Part shown: in pieces, positions 1 to 8,690 of the stretch
Numbering within the stretch: the stretch's first letter is position 1
How the letters are laid out: every line of letters begins with the position of its first letter
Assembly (NCBI RefSeq): GCF_036346595.1
Contig: NZ_CP107834.1
Location: 1,302,001-1,366,000, forward strand
Direction of reading: 5' to 3'
Length of the DNA: 64,000 bases
From: Streptomyces sp. NBC_00525
GTDB lineage: Bacteria > Actinomycetota > Actinomycetes > Streptomycetales > Streptomycetaceae
Program-made: the position numbers and the translations under genes
The notes under the pieces: generated by a model
Told to the model about the DNA's origin: nothing
Databases searched by the model: none
The model's input: the letters and a program-made list of their open reading frames with translations, nothing else

Positions 1-53
1 TCGCACGATCGGGCGCCGTCCGCCGGTCCTTCCGGGTCACGCATACTGCCCGC

Positions 54-989
54 ATGCCCTTCACGCTCAGTCATGCCGCCGCCGTGCTGCCGGGGATACG
101 GCGGGACGGCACGGGCCGCGGTCCGCTCGTCGCCTCGGCCCTGGTCGCCGGGTCGTTCGCCCCCGATCTCACCTACTTCGCGGATTCGGTGGTTCCGGGC
201 GCGATGGAGTTCGGGGAGGTCACCCACGCGGTGTGGGGCGTGCTCACCGTGGACGTCCTGATCACGGCCCTGGCGCTCGCCCTGTGGCTGCTGCTGCGCG
301 ATCCGCTGGTGGCGCTGCTGCCCCCGCGCCGGCAGGGGCGGGTCCACGCGTGGCTGCGGGGCGGCGGGTCCGGGTCCGGGGCCGCGAACAGGGCCGGGGC
401 CGGGCTTCGGGCGGTGGGGCTGCGGGGCGCCGCCCGGTTCGCGGTGTCGGCGGCGCTCGGCTCCGCCACGCATGTCGTCTGGGACGCCTTCACGCATCAG
501 GGCCGGTGGGGCGTCCGTCTGGTGCCGGGGCTCGACGGCAGCGCGGCGGGGCTGCCCGTGGCCACCCTGGTCCAGTACGGCACGTCCGCCCCGGCCCTGC
601 TGCTGCTCGGCTGGTTCGCCGTGTCGGGGCTGCGGCGGACCGGGGAGCGGCCGCTGCCCGCGTCGGTGCCGGTACCGGACCGGCGGGCGCGGCGGTGGGC
701 GTTCGCCTGGATCGGGCTGTGCGTGGTCCTGGGCACGGCGCACCGGTGCGCCCGCTGGTACGCGTACTTCGGGCACATCGACACCCCGCTGGACATCATC
801 CCGACGCTCTGCTTCGGCGCGGGCTCCGGTCTGGCCGCGGGGCTCCTGCTGTACGCGGCGGCGCTGCGGCTGGCTCCCGTACGCCGGAGCACGGGCCCGC
901 GCGCCGGCGGCGGTAACGGTACGCAGACGGGGACGGGCGCGGCCGGGGCCTTCGGGGGCCCCGGCCGGAGCGGGTCAGTGGGCCGCTGA
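54..989 (+). CDS. DUF4184 family membrane protein
   Basis: The 311-residue protein opens with MPFTLSHAAAVLP, the usual start of DUF4184 proteins, followed by an SFAPDLTYF segment. Several hydrophobic stretches (about residues 60-85, 125-140, 175-195, 215-235 and 255-275) indicate an integral membrane protein. Conserved His and Asp residues (SHAA, THVVWDAFTHQG) resemble the metal-dependent hydrolase-like membrane proteins of the DUF4184/YdjM type, but no activity is established for the family. A -10-like TACTGC lies only a few bases before the ATG, so the mRNA could be leaderless. The C-terminal 30 residues are low-complexity Gly/Arg. Its 3' end overlaps the convergent polA by 15 bp. The family call is fairly sure; the function is unknown. 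Confidence 0.75.
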   Translation: MPFTLSHAAAVLPGIRRDGTGRGPLVASALVAGSFAPDLTYFADSVVPGAMEFGEVTHAVWGVLTVDVLITALALALWLLLRDPLVALLPPRRQGRVHAWLRGGGSGSGAANRAGAGLRAVGLRGAARFAVSAALGSATHVVWDAFTHQGRWGVRLVPGLDGSAAGLPVATLVQYGTSAPALLLLGWFAVSGLRRTGERPLPASVPVPDRRARRWAFAWIGLCVVLGTAHRCARWYAYFGHIDTPLDIIPTLCFGAGSGLAAGLLLYAAALRLAPVRRSTGPRAGGGNGTQTGTGAAGAFGGPGRSGSVGR

Positions 990-3686
990 CTCCCAGTCGC
1001 CGCCGACGCCGACCGACACGTCCAGCGGGGCGCGCAGCCGCACCGCCGTGGACATCTCGTGACGCAGGATGCCCTCCACCCGCTCCCGCTCGCCCGCGGC
1101 GATCTCCAGCACGATCTCGTCGTGGACCTGGAGCAGCATCCGCGACTTCAGCTCCGCCCCGGTCAGCGCCCGGTCGACCTGGAGCATGGCCACCTTGACG
1201 ATGTCGGCGGCGGTGCCCTGGATCGGGGCGTTGAGCGCCATCCGCTCGGCGGTCTCGCGGCGCTGGCGGTTGTCGCTGTTCAGGTCGGGGAGGTAGCGGC
1301 GGCGGCCGAAGATCGTCTCGGTGTAGCCGGTGGCACGGGCCTCCTCCACCACCCGGTGCAGATAGTCCCGCACCCCGCCGAACCGCTCGAAGTAGGTGTC
1401 CATCAGGACGCGCGCCTCGCCCGCCTCGATGTTCAGCTGCTGGGAGAGGCCGAAGGCGGACAGCCCGTACGCCAGGCCGTAGCTCATGGCCTTGATCTTG
1501 CGCCGCATCTCCGGGTCGACGGCCGACTTCTCGACGCCGAAGACCTGCGAGGCGACCGTGGTGTGCAGGTCCTCGCCGGAGGTGAACGCCTCGATCAGTC
1601 CGGCGTCCTCGGAGAGGTGGGCCATGACCCGCAGCTCGATCTGGCTGTAGTCGGCCGTCATCAGCGTCTCGAAGCCCTCGCCGACGACGAAGCCCCGGCG
1701 GATCGCCCGGCCCTCGTCCGTCCGGACCGGGATGTTCTGCAGGTTCGGGTCGGTGGAGGAGAGCCGGCCGGTCGCCGCCACCGTCTGGTTGAACGTGGTG
1801 TGGATACGGCCGTCCGCCGCGATCGACTTCACCAGGCCCTCGACCGTGACCCGCAGCTTCGCCTGCTCGCGGTGGCGGAGCATGAGCACCGGCAGCTCGT
1901 GCTCCGTCTGGGCGGCCAGCCAGGCCAGCGCGTCCGCGTCCGTCGTGTACCCGGTCTTCGTCTTCTTGGTCTTCGGCAGGCCCAGCTCGCCGAACAGCAC
2001 CTCTTGCAGCTGCTTGGGCGAACCGAGGTTGAACTCCCGGCCCACCGACGCGTGCGCCTCCTTCACCGCCTGCTGGACGGCCCCGGCGAACTGCTGCTCC
2101 ATGCCCTCCAGATGGGCCCGGTCCGCCGCGATGCCGTGCCGCTCCAGGCGGGCCAGCAGGATCGACGTCGGCAGCTCCATGTCGTGCAGCAGCTCGGCCG
2201 CGCCGACCTCCTTCAGCCGCTCCGTGAACGCCTCGCCCAGGTCCAGCACGGCGCGGGCCTGGGCCATCAGGGCGTCGGCCTGCGCCTGGTCCTCCGCGCC
2301 GAAGGCCAGCTGCCCGTCCGCCGCGGCCGCCGGGGCCAGCTCCCGGCCCAGATACTCCACGGCCAGGGCGTCCAGCGCGAAGGAGCGCCGGCCGGGCTTG
2401 ACCAGGTAGGCGGCGAGCGCGGTGTCCATCGAGACGCCGCCGATCCGCCACCCGTGCTCCGGGAAGACCCGCATCGCGCCCTTGGCGTTGTGCATGACCT
2501 TGGGCCGGGCCGGGTCCGCGATCCACGCCGCGAACGCCCGCTCGTCGCCCTCGTCCAGCAGCGCCGGGTCGAACCAGGCCGCCGCCCCGCCCGCCGCGGC
2601 GAGCGCGATCTCCGTCACCGTGCCGCTGCCGAGCGACCAGGTGTCCACCGTGGCGACGCCGAGCGGCTCACCGCCGTGCTCCGCGAGCCAGGGGGCCAGC
2701 TCACCGGCGCCCAGCACCGCGCCGTCCAGCTCGATCCCGGCGGCCGGCGCGGGCGGCTGGGCCTCCGCGGCGCCCGGATCGACGGCGAGCAGGCGCTCGC
2801 GCAGGCTCGGGTTGCGGATCTCCAGGATGTCCAGGATGCCGGTGACCGCCGTACGGTCGTAGGGGGCGCGCTCCAGCTCGGCCGGGGTCTTCGGCAGCTC
2901 CACGTCCCGGACCATCTCCGTCAGCACGCGGTTCAGCTTCACCGCGTCCAGATGGTCCCGCAGGTTCTGCCCGGCGACGCCCTTGACCTCGTCGGCCCGC
3001 GCGATCAGCTCGTCGAACGAACCGAACTGGTTGATCCACTTCGCGGCGGTCTTCTCCCCGACCTTGGGAATGCTCGGAAGGTTGTCCGACGGGTCACCGC
3101 GCAGCGCCGCGAAGTCCGGATACTGCCGGGGCGTGAGCCCGTACTTCTCGACGACCTTCTCCGGCGTGAACCGGGTCAGCTCGGAGACGCCCTTGGTCGG
3201 GTACAGCACGGTCACGTTGTCCGTGATCAGCTGGAACGAATCGCGGTCGCCCGTGACGATCAGCACCTCGAAGCCGGCCGCCTCGGCCTGCGTCGCCAGC
3301 GTCGCGATGACGTCGTCCGCCTCGAAGCCCTCGACCGCGAACCGGTCCGCGTGCATCGCGTCGAGCAGTTCGCCGATCAGCTCGACCTGCCCCTTGAACT
3401 CGTCGGGGGTCTTCGACCGGTTCGCCTTGTACTCCGGGAACTCCTGCGCCCGCCACGTCTTGCGGGAGACGTCGAACGCCACCGCGAAATGCGTCGGCGC
3501 CTCGTCACGCAAGGTGTTCGCGAGCATCGACATGAAGCCGTACACCGCGTTCGTCGGCTGGCCCGCCGCCGTCGTGAAATTCTCCGCGGGCAGCGCAAAG
3601 AACGCCCGGTACGCCAGGGAGTGCCCGTCCATCAGGAGCAGGCGCGGTCGGTTGTCTGCCGTCTTCTTCGATGCCGTCTCAGCCAC
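975..3686 (-). CDS. polA: DNA polymerase I
   Basis: Repair and replication polymerase that fills gaps and removes Okazaki primers. The GTG start at 3686 (VAETASKK...) follows a plausible AGGA ribosome site and gives 903 residues. The frame is open further upstream but that part does not look like PolI. Order: 5'-nuclease domain (LLLMDGHSLAYRAFFAL, then GFEADDVIATLA and VTGDRDSFQL), a 3'-5' exonuclease-like domain, and the polymerase domain with motif A (DYSQIELRVMAHL), motif B (RRKIKAMSYGLAYG) and motif C (VHDEIVLE). In the exonuclease-like domain the catalytic DxE is VDTW and the second-motif aspartate is missing (HNAKGAMR), so proofreading is probably absent, as usual in actinobacterial PolI. 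It is divergent from the molybdoenzyme gene. Confidence 0.97.
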   Translation of the reverse strand: MAETASKKTADNRPRLLLMDGHSLAYRAFFALPAENFTTAAGQPTNAVYGFMSMLANTLRDEAPTHFAVAFDVSRKTWRAQEFPEYKANRSKTPDEFKGQVELIGELLDAMHADRFAVEGFEADDVIATLATQAEAAGFEVLIVTGDRDSFQLITDNVTVLYPTKGVSELTRFTPEKVVEKYGLTPRQYPDFAALRGDPSDNLPSIPKVGEKTAAKWINQFGSFDELIARADEVKGVAGQNLRDHLDAVKLNRVLTEMVRDVELPKTPAELERAPYDRTAVTGILDILEIRNPSLRERLLAVDPGAAEAQPPAPAAGIELDGAVLGAGELAPWLAEHGGEPLGVATVDTWSLGSGTVTEIALAAAGGAAAWFDPALLDEGDERAFAAWIADPARPKVMHNAKGAMRVFPEHGWRIGGVSMDTALAAYLVKPGRRSFALDALAVEYLGRELAPAAAADGQLAFGAEDQAQADALMAQARAVLDLGEAFTERLKEVGAAELLHDMELPTSILLARLERHGIAADRAHLEGMEQQFAGAVQQAVKEAHASVGREFNLGSPKQLQEVLFGELGLPKTKKTKTGYTTDADALAWLAAQTEHELPVLMLRHREQAKLRVTVEGLVKSIAADGRIHTTFNQTVAATGRLSSTDPNLQNIPVRTDEGRAIRRGFVVGEGFETLMTADYSQIELRVMAHLSEDAGLIEAFTSGEDLHTTVASQVFGVEKSAVDPEMRRKIKAMSYGLAYGLSAFGLSQQLNIEAGEARVLMDTYFERFGGVRDYLHRVVEEARATGYTETIFGRRRYLPDLNSDNRQRRETAERMALNAPIQGTAADIVKVAMLQVDRALTGAELKSRMLLQVHDEIVLEIAAGERERVEGILRHEMSTAVRLRAPLDVSVGVGGDWESAAH

Positions 3687-3841
3687 ACCCCGATCCTGCC
3701 ACGGCCCACTGACAATCCGGACCGGCCGCCTCGCCGGGCGCACCACCCGCCCCGCGTGCCAGGATCAGAGGCAAGGAATCACACCCGGCGGACCCGCCAG
3801 ACACCTCCCGGTGGCCCGCAGCAGACCCGAAGGGGAGCAGC

Positions 3842-6115
3842 ATGGCCGGCAAGCCGCCCGCAGGAGACCCCGTCCAGGACGCCCCGCAGGTCGGCCCGGC
3901 CAAGCATGCCGCGGCCGGGCTGCCCGCCGTCGCCGAGAGCCTGCGCGTCGCCCAGCGCCAGATGGGACTGCGCCGCTCCGCGCAGACCCTCCTCAAGGTC
4001 AACCAGAAGGACGGCTTCGACTGCCCCGGCTGCGCCTGGCCCGAGGGCGACAAACGGCACGTCGCCGAGTTCTGCGAGAACGGCGTCAAGGCCGTCGCCG
4101 AGGAGGCCACGCTGCGCCGGGTGACCCCGGACTTCTTCGCCGCCCACCCCGTGGGCGACCTCGCCGGACGCAGCGGCTACTGGCTCGGCCAGCAGGGCCG
4201 CATCACCCAGCCGGTGTACCTGCCGGAAGGCGCCGACCGGTACCAGGCGGTGACCTGGGAGCGCGCCTTCGAGATCATCGCCGAGGAGCTGGGCGCCCTC
4301 TCCTCCCCCGACGAGGCCGTCTTCTACACCTCCGGGCGCACCAGCAACGAGGCCGCCTTCCTCCTCCAGCTCTTCGCCCGCGAATTCGGCACCAACAACC
4401 TGCCCGACTGCTCCAACATGTGCCACGAGTCCTCGGGCTCCGCGCTCACCGAGACCATCGGCGTCGGCAAGGGCTCGGTCTCCCTGGAGGACCTGCACCA
4501 CGCCGACCTGATCATCATCGCCGGGCAGAACCCCGGCACCAACCACCCCCGGATGCTCTCCGCCCTGGAACAGGCCAAGGCCGCCGGCGCGAAGATCGTC
4601 TCGGTGAACCCGCTGCCCGAGGCCGGCCTCGAACGCTTCAAGAACCCGCAGACCCCGCACGGCATGGTCAGGGGCACCCCCCTCAACGACCTGTTCCTGC
4701 AGATCCGCATCGGCGGCGACCAGGCCCTCTTCCGCCTCCTCAACAAGCTGATCCTGGACACCGAGGGCGCCGTCGACGAGCGGTTCGTCGCCGAACACAC
4801 CCACGGCTACGAGGAGTTCGCCGCCGCCGCGGCCGCGGCCGACTGGGACGAGACCCTCGCCGCGACCGGCCTCGACCGCGCCGCCATCGAGCAGGCCCTC
4901 GAACTCGTCCTCGCCTCCGAACGCACCGTCGTCTGCTGGGCCATGGGCCTCACCCAGCACAAGCACTCCGTGCCGACCATCCGCGAGATCGTCAACTTCC
5001 TCCTGCTGCGCGGCAACATCGGCCGGCCCGGCGCCGGGGTCTGCCCCGTGCGCGGCCACTCCAACGTCCAGGGCGACCGCACCATGGGCATCTTCGAGCG
5101 CCCCTCCACGGCCTTCCTCGACGCCCTCGACACGGAGTTCGGCATCACCTCGCCGCGCCACCACGGCTACGACGTGGTCCGCGCCATCCGCGCCCTGCGC
5201 GACGGCGACGCCAAGGTCTTCTTCGCCATGGGCGGCAACTTCGTCGCCGCCACCCCCGACACCGACGTCACCGAGGCGGCCATGCGCAACGCCCGCCTCA
5301 CCGTCCACGTCTCCACCAAGCTCAACCGCTCGCACGCCGTCACCGGAACCCGCGCGCTGATCCTGCCCACCCTCGGCCGCACCGACAAGGACGTCCAGGC
5401 GAGCGGCAAGCAGTTCGTCACCGTCGAGGACTCCATGAGCAAGGTCCACGCCTCGCGCGGCAACCTCACCCCCGCGAGCCCCCATCTGCTCTCCGAGCCC
5501 GCCATCGTCGCCCGCCTCGCCCGCGCCGTCCTCGGCCCCGGCTCCGCCACCCCCTGGGAGGACTTCGAGCACGACTACGCCACCATCCGCGACCGCATCT
5601 CCCGCGTCGTCCCCGGCTTCGAGAACTTCAACGCGCGCATCGCGCACCCCGGCGGCTTCACCCTGCCGCACGCCCCCCGCGACTCCCGCCGCTTCCCCAC
5701 CGACACCGGCCGGGCCAACTTCACCGCCGCGCCCGTCGAGTACCCGAAGCTGCCCGAGGGCCGGCTGCTGCTCCAGACGCTGCGCTCCCACGACCAGTAC
5801 AACACCACGATCTACGGCCTCGACGACCGCTACCGGGGCATCAAGGGGGGCCGCCGCGTCGTCCTCGTCCACCCCGACGACGCCACCGCGCTCGGGCTCG
5901 CCGACGGCTCCTACACCGACCTCGTCAGCGAGTGGAAGGACGGCGTGGAGCGCCGCGCGCCCGGCTTCCGCGTCGTCCACTACCCCACCGCCCGGGGCTG
6001 CGCCGCCGCGTACTACCCGGAGACCAATGTGCTGGTCCCCCTCGACTCCACCGCCGACACCAGCAACACCCCCGCCTCCAAGTCCGTCGTGGTGCGCTTC
6101 GAACCCGCGCGCTGA
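3842..6115 (+). CDS. FdhF/YdeP family molybdopterin oxidoreductase
   Basis: The 757-residue protein is a bis-MGD molybdenum oxidoreductase of the FdhF/YdeP type (formate-dehydrogenase-alpha-like). The start is set by AGGGGAGCAGC just before ATG. The N-terminus has the family's FDCPGCAWPEGD segment and lacks the spaced Cys set of a classical 4Fe-4S domain. SNMCHESSGSAL marks the cofactor pocket with Cys where formate dehydrogenases have Cys or Sec. A molybdopterin-binding region (GRTSNEAAFLLQ, IIIAGQNPGTNHPRM) and a C-terminal dinucleotide-binding domain (LLLQTLRSHDQYNTTIYG) follow. There is no signal peptide, so it should be cytoplasmic. No fdhD, electron-transfer subunit or molybdenum-cofactor gene is adjacent. 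The physiological substrate is unknown. Confidence 0.9.
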   Translation: MAGKPPAGDPVQDAPQVGPAKHAAAGLPAVAESLRVAQRQMGLRRSAQTLLKVNQKDGFDCPGCAWPEGDKRHVAEFCENGVKAVAEEATLRRVTPDFFAAHPVGDLAGRSGYWLGQQGRITQPVYLPEGADRYQAVTWERAFEIIAEELGALSSPDEAVFYTSGRTSNEAAFLLQLFAREFGTNNLPDCSNMCHESSGSALTETIGVGKGSVSLEDLHHADLIIIAGQNPGTNHPRMLSALEQAKAAGAKIVSVNPLPEAGLERFKNPQTPHGMVRGTPLNDLFLQIRIGGDQALFRLLNKLILDTEGAVDERFVAEHTHGYEEFAAAAAAADWDETLAATGLDRAAIEQALELVLASERTVVCWAMGLTQHKHSVPTIREIVNFLLLRGNIGRPGAGVCPVRGHSNVQGDRTMGIFERPSTAFLDALDTEFGITSPRHHGYDVVRAIRALRDGDAKVFFAMGGNFVAATPDTDVTEAAMRNARLTVHVSTKLNRSHAVTGTRALILPTLGRTDKDVQASGKQFVTVEDSMSKVHASRGNLTPASPHLLSEPAIVARLARAVLGPGSATPWEDFEHDYATIRDRISRVVPGFENFNARIAHPGGFTLPHAPRDSRRFPTDTGRANFTAAPVEYPKLPEGRLLLQTLRSHDQYNTTIYGLDDRYRGIKGGRRVVLVHPDDATALGLADGSYTDLVSEWKDGVERRAPGFRVVHYPTARGCAAAYYPETNVLVPLDSTADTSNTPASKSVVVRFEPAR

Positions 6116-6180
6116 GAACGCGCGGCCCCGTGGACCCGCGGAAGCGCGGACCCGCGGCCCCTCACACCGCGGACCCGTGG

Positions 6181-6198
6181 ACTAAGCGCTCGCTCAGT
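6181..6198. promoter_or_regulatory. 18-bp palindrome, candidate TetR-family operator
   Basis: The sequence reads ACTAAGCGCTCGCTCAGT. The halves ACTnAGCG and CGCTnAGT are perfectly symmetric around the centre. It lies about 57 bp upstream of the thioesterase start. The architecture is typical of TetR-family operators seen before acyl-CoA and phenylacetate metabolism genes in actinobacteria. No tetR gene is in the window, so the regulator would act in trans. This is inferred from symmetry and position only. Confidence 0.5.
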
Positions 6199-6254
6199 CG
6201 TCTGATAAGAACAACACAGACACGCACCACCGCACAGCGACGGAAGGCGGCCCC

Positions 6255-6725
6255 ATGGGCGAGCACACCGCACCCACGTTCCCCCGGGAGATCATCGACG
6301 AGTACGCCGCGCTCGGCGTGGACCTGCCCGCCCTGTTCTCCGCCGGCCACCTCGGGGAACGCATGGGCGTACGCATCCTCGAAGCCTCCGCCGAGCGCGT
6401 CGTCGGCACCATGCCCGTCGAGGGCAACACCCAGCCCTACGGACTCCTGCACGGCGGCGCCTCCGCCGTCCTCGCCGAGACCCTGGGCTCCGTCGGCTCC
6501 ATGCTCCACGGCGGCCCGGCCAAGGTCGCCGTGGGCGTCGACCTGAACTGCACCCATCACCGAGGGGTACGGAGCGGCCTCGTCACCGGCGTCGCAACCC
6601 CCGTACACCGCGGCCGGTCCACCGCCACGTACGAGATCTCCATCACCGACGAGCACGACAAGCGCGTCTGCACCGCCCGCCTCACCTGCCTCCTGCGCGA
6701 CACCCCCGCCCCGCAGGCCGGCTGA
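6255..6725 (+). CDS. PaaI-like hotdog-fold thioesterase
   Basis: The 156-residue protein belongs to the hotdog-fold acyl-CoA thioesterase family (PaaI/YdiI type), which hydrolyses acyl- or aryl-CoA thioesters. The family signature is clear at GLLHGGASAVLAETLGSVGS (about residues 63-82), with the catalytic acidic residue in the AET position, followed by the typical VDLNCTHHRGVRSGLV strand. A purine-rich GGAAGG precedes the ATG. It stands alone: the upstream molybdoenzyme ends 139 bp earlier and a strong terminator follows. A palindrome in its upstream region suggests TetR-type control. Whether the substrate is phenylacetyl-CoA or another thioester cannot be read from the sequence. Confidence 0.85.
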   Translation: MGEHTAPTFPREIIDEYAALGVDLPALFSAGHLGERMGVRILEASAERVVGTMPVEGNTQPYGLLHGGASAVLAETLGSVGSMLHGGPAKVAVGVDLNCTHHRGVRSGLVTGVATPVHRGRSTATYEISITDEHDKRVCTARLTCLLRDTPAPQAG

Positions 6726-6748
6726 CCCCGCGCCACACCCCCGCACCC

Positions 6749-6780
6749 CTGCCCGGCCGTCCGCCAAAACGGCCGGGCAG
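6749..6780 (+). terminator. Rho-independent-type terminator after thioesterase gene
   Basis: A perfect 12-bp stem (CTGCCCGGCCGT at 6749-6760 with ACGGCCGGGCAG at 6769-6780) closes an 8-nt loop. It starts 24 bp after the thioesterase stop. There is no U-tract, which is normal for Streptomyces terminators. Confidence 0.8.
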
Positions 6781-7356
6781 CGGCATATCCGAGCACAACC
6801 ACCGCCCCGCGCAAGGAATTCGGCGCGCCGCAACCTCAACCCCCTTGACCCGGTGGGCCGTTCCGTGGCCCACTCAGCTACCGCATCCCACACACCCCCG
6901 CCACCACACCGCGTCGCCGCACCCCCGCCACCGTAACGCTGCGTAACCAACGCGCGAGGTGCGGGGCCCCGCCCCGGCGCTCCCAGCCCGGCCCCCTCCG
7001 CCACCGGGCCCTGCGGCCTGCCTCCGTACGCCCGCACCGCGGCCCCACGGGCGACAGCAGCAAGATCAGCCCAAGCCCCTTAGCAGAGCTGCGCGTTCTC
7101 ACATTGCGGTCACTTCACGGTCCGGTAAAAAGCCGTACATGTCCGCCCACCCACCTCAAGCCTTGCTCAAGGGCATAACAAGAGAGTCACATCCTTGGCA
7201 GGCAGCACTCCCGACCCCCACCACTGCCCTTAGAGTCACGGCCAGTCACCGCGCCGCCGGGCGCGTCTGCAGCACGGCCCTGTACCAACCCAGTACGGCC
7301 CGGCGAACGACACGGCTCCTCCAGCAGAGGAGGCCGCGCCAGGGAAAGGACCTTTC
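6781..7356 (+). promoter_or_regulatory. Long upstream region of the liv operon
   Basis: About 575 bp with no convincing gene in either strand. It is less GC-rich than the coding DNA, especially between 7080 and 7210. A possible promoter is TTCACG (7114-7119) and TACATG (7136-7141) with a 16-bp spacer. A second A/T-richer patch lies around 7163-7192 (TTGCTC and CATAAC). The substrate-binding protein start at 7357 follows GGGAAAGGACC, a strong ribosome site. The promoter assignment is tentative. Confidence 0.4.
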
Positions 7357-8589
7357 GTGCGACACCGTTCTTTGCTCATCCTCACAGCAGTGCTCACCAC
7401 AGGGGCGCTCACACTCACCGCCTGCGGGTCGCGCGACGACGACAACAAGAGCGACGGCAACAGCTCCGGCGGCAACACCACCGTCGTCATCGGCGTCGAC
7501 GCACCGCTGACCGGCGACCTCTCCGCCCTCGGCCTCGGCATCAAGAACTCCGCCGACCTCGCCGCCAAGACGGCGAACAAGGAGAAGACGGTCCCCGGCA
7601 TCACCTTCGAGGTCCAGCCGCTCGACGACCAGGCGCAGCCCTCCGTCGGCCAGCAGAACGCCACGAAGTTCATCGACAACAAGAAGGTCCTCGGCGTCGT
7701 CGGCCCGCTGAACTCCGGCGTCTCCCAGTCGATGCAGAAGCCGCTCAACGACGCCGGCCTCACCCAGGTCTCCCCCGCCAACACGGGCACCGAGCTGACC
7801 CAGGGCGACAACTGGAAGACCGGCGACAAGAAGCGCCCCTTCAAGACCTACTTCCGCACCGCCGCCACGGACCAGATCCAGGGCGCCTTCGCCGCGAAGT
7901 ACCTGTACAACAACGCGAAGATCAAGCAGGTCTACCTCATCGACGACCAGAAGCCCTACGGCGCCGGTCTCGCGGCCTCCTTCAAGGCCACCTTCACCGG
8001 CCTCGGCGGCAAGATCGTCGGCGCCGACCACGTGAACCCCGAGGACCGCGACTTCAACGCCGTCGTCACCAAGGTCAAGAGCTCCGGCGCCAAGGCCGTC
8101 TACTACGGCGGCGAGTACCCCGCCGGCGCCCCCCTGAGCCAGCAGCTCAAGGCCCGCGTGCAGATCCCCCTCATGGGCGGTGACGGCATGTACAGCGCCG
8201 ACTTCATCAAGCTCAACAAGAAGGCCCAGGGCGACATCGCCACCTCCGTCGGCAAGCCCGTCGAGGAGCTCGACTCCGCCAAGAAGTTCATCGCCGACTA
8301 CGAGGCCGCCGGCTACGAGGACGCCTACGAGGCGTACGGGGGCGGCACCTACGACGCCACCTGGTCGATCATCGAGGCCGTCAAGATCGCGGTCGCCGAG
8401 AACGGCGGCAAGCTCCCCGACAACGCCCGCGCCAAGGTCCTCGAGGCCATGAGCAAGGTCAAGTTCGACGGCGTCACCGGCCCGGTCTCCTTCGACGAGT
8501 ACGGCGACACCACCAACACCATGATGACCGCCTACCAGGTCGACGGCGGCAAGTGGGTCTCCAAGCTCAGCGAGGTCTACAAGCCGTAA
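7357..8589 (+). CDS. Branched-chain amino-acid ABC transporter, substrate-binding lipoprotein
   Basis: This is the extracytoplasmic binding component of a LivKHMGF-type transporter, anchored as a lipoprotein. The GTG start at 7357 gives a signal peptide (MRHRSLLILTAVLTTGALT) ending in lipobox LTAC, so Cys23 would be lipidated. A disordered Asp/Ser/Gly linker follows, then a periplasmic-binding fold of the LivJ/LivK class (VVIGVDAPLTGDLSALG, VLGVVGPLNSGVSQS, YLIDDQKPYGAGLA). The length (410 residues) is normal. It is first in a five-gene operon with two permeases and two ATPases. The family also takes up amides and urea, so Leu/Ile/Val specificity is likely but not proven. Confidence 0.93.
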   Translation: MRHRSLLILTAVLTTGALTLTACGSRDDDNKSDGNSSGGNTTVVIGVDAPLTGDLSALGLGIKNSADLAAKTANKEKTVPGITFEVQPLDDQAQPSVGQQNATKFIDNKKVLGVVGPLNSGVSQSMQKPLNDAGLTQVSPANTGTELTQGDNWKTGDKKRPFKTYFRTAATDQIQGAFAAKYLYNNAKIKQVYLIDDQKPYGAGLAASFKATFTGLGGKIVGADHVNPEDRDFNAVVTKVKSSGAKAVYYGGEYPAGAPLSQQLKARVQIPLMGGDGMYSADFIKLNKKAQGDIATSVGKPVEELDSAKKFIADYEAAGYEDAYEAYGGGTYDATWSIIEAVKIAVAENGGKLPDNARAKVLEAMSKVKFDGVTGPVSFDEYGDTTNTMMTAYQVDGGKWVSKLSEVYKP

Positions 8590-8690
8590 CCCGCCCGGCC
8601 ACCCGCCGACACACCCCACCAGACCGCGCGGGAGCGCTACGAGCACTCCCGCGCGGCGCCATATCCGAACCACTCCACGGAGGCCCTGCG

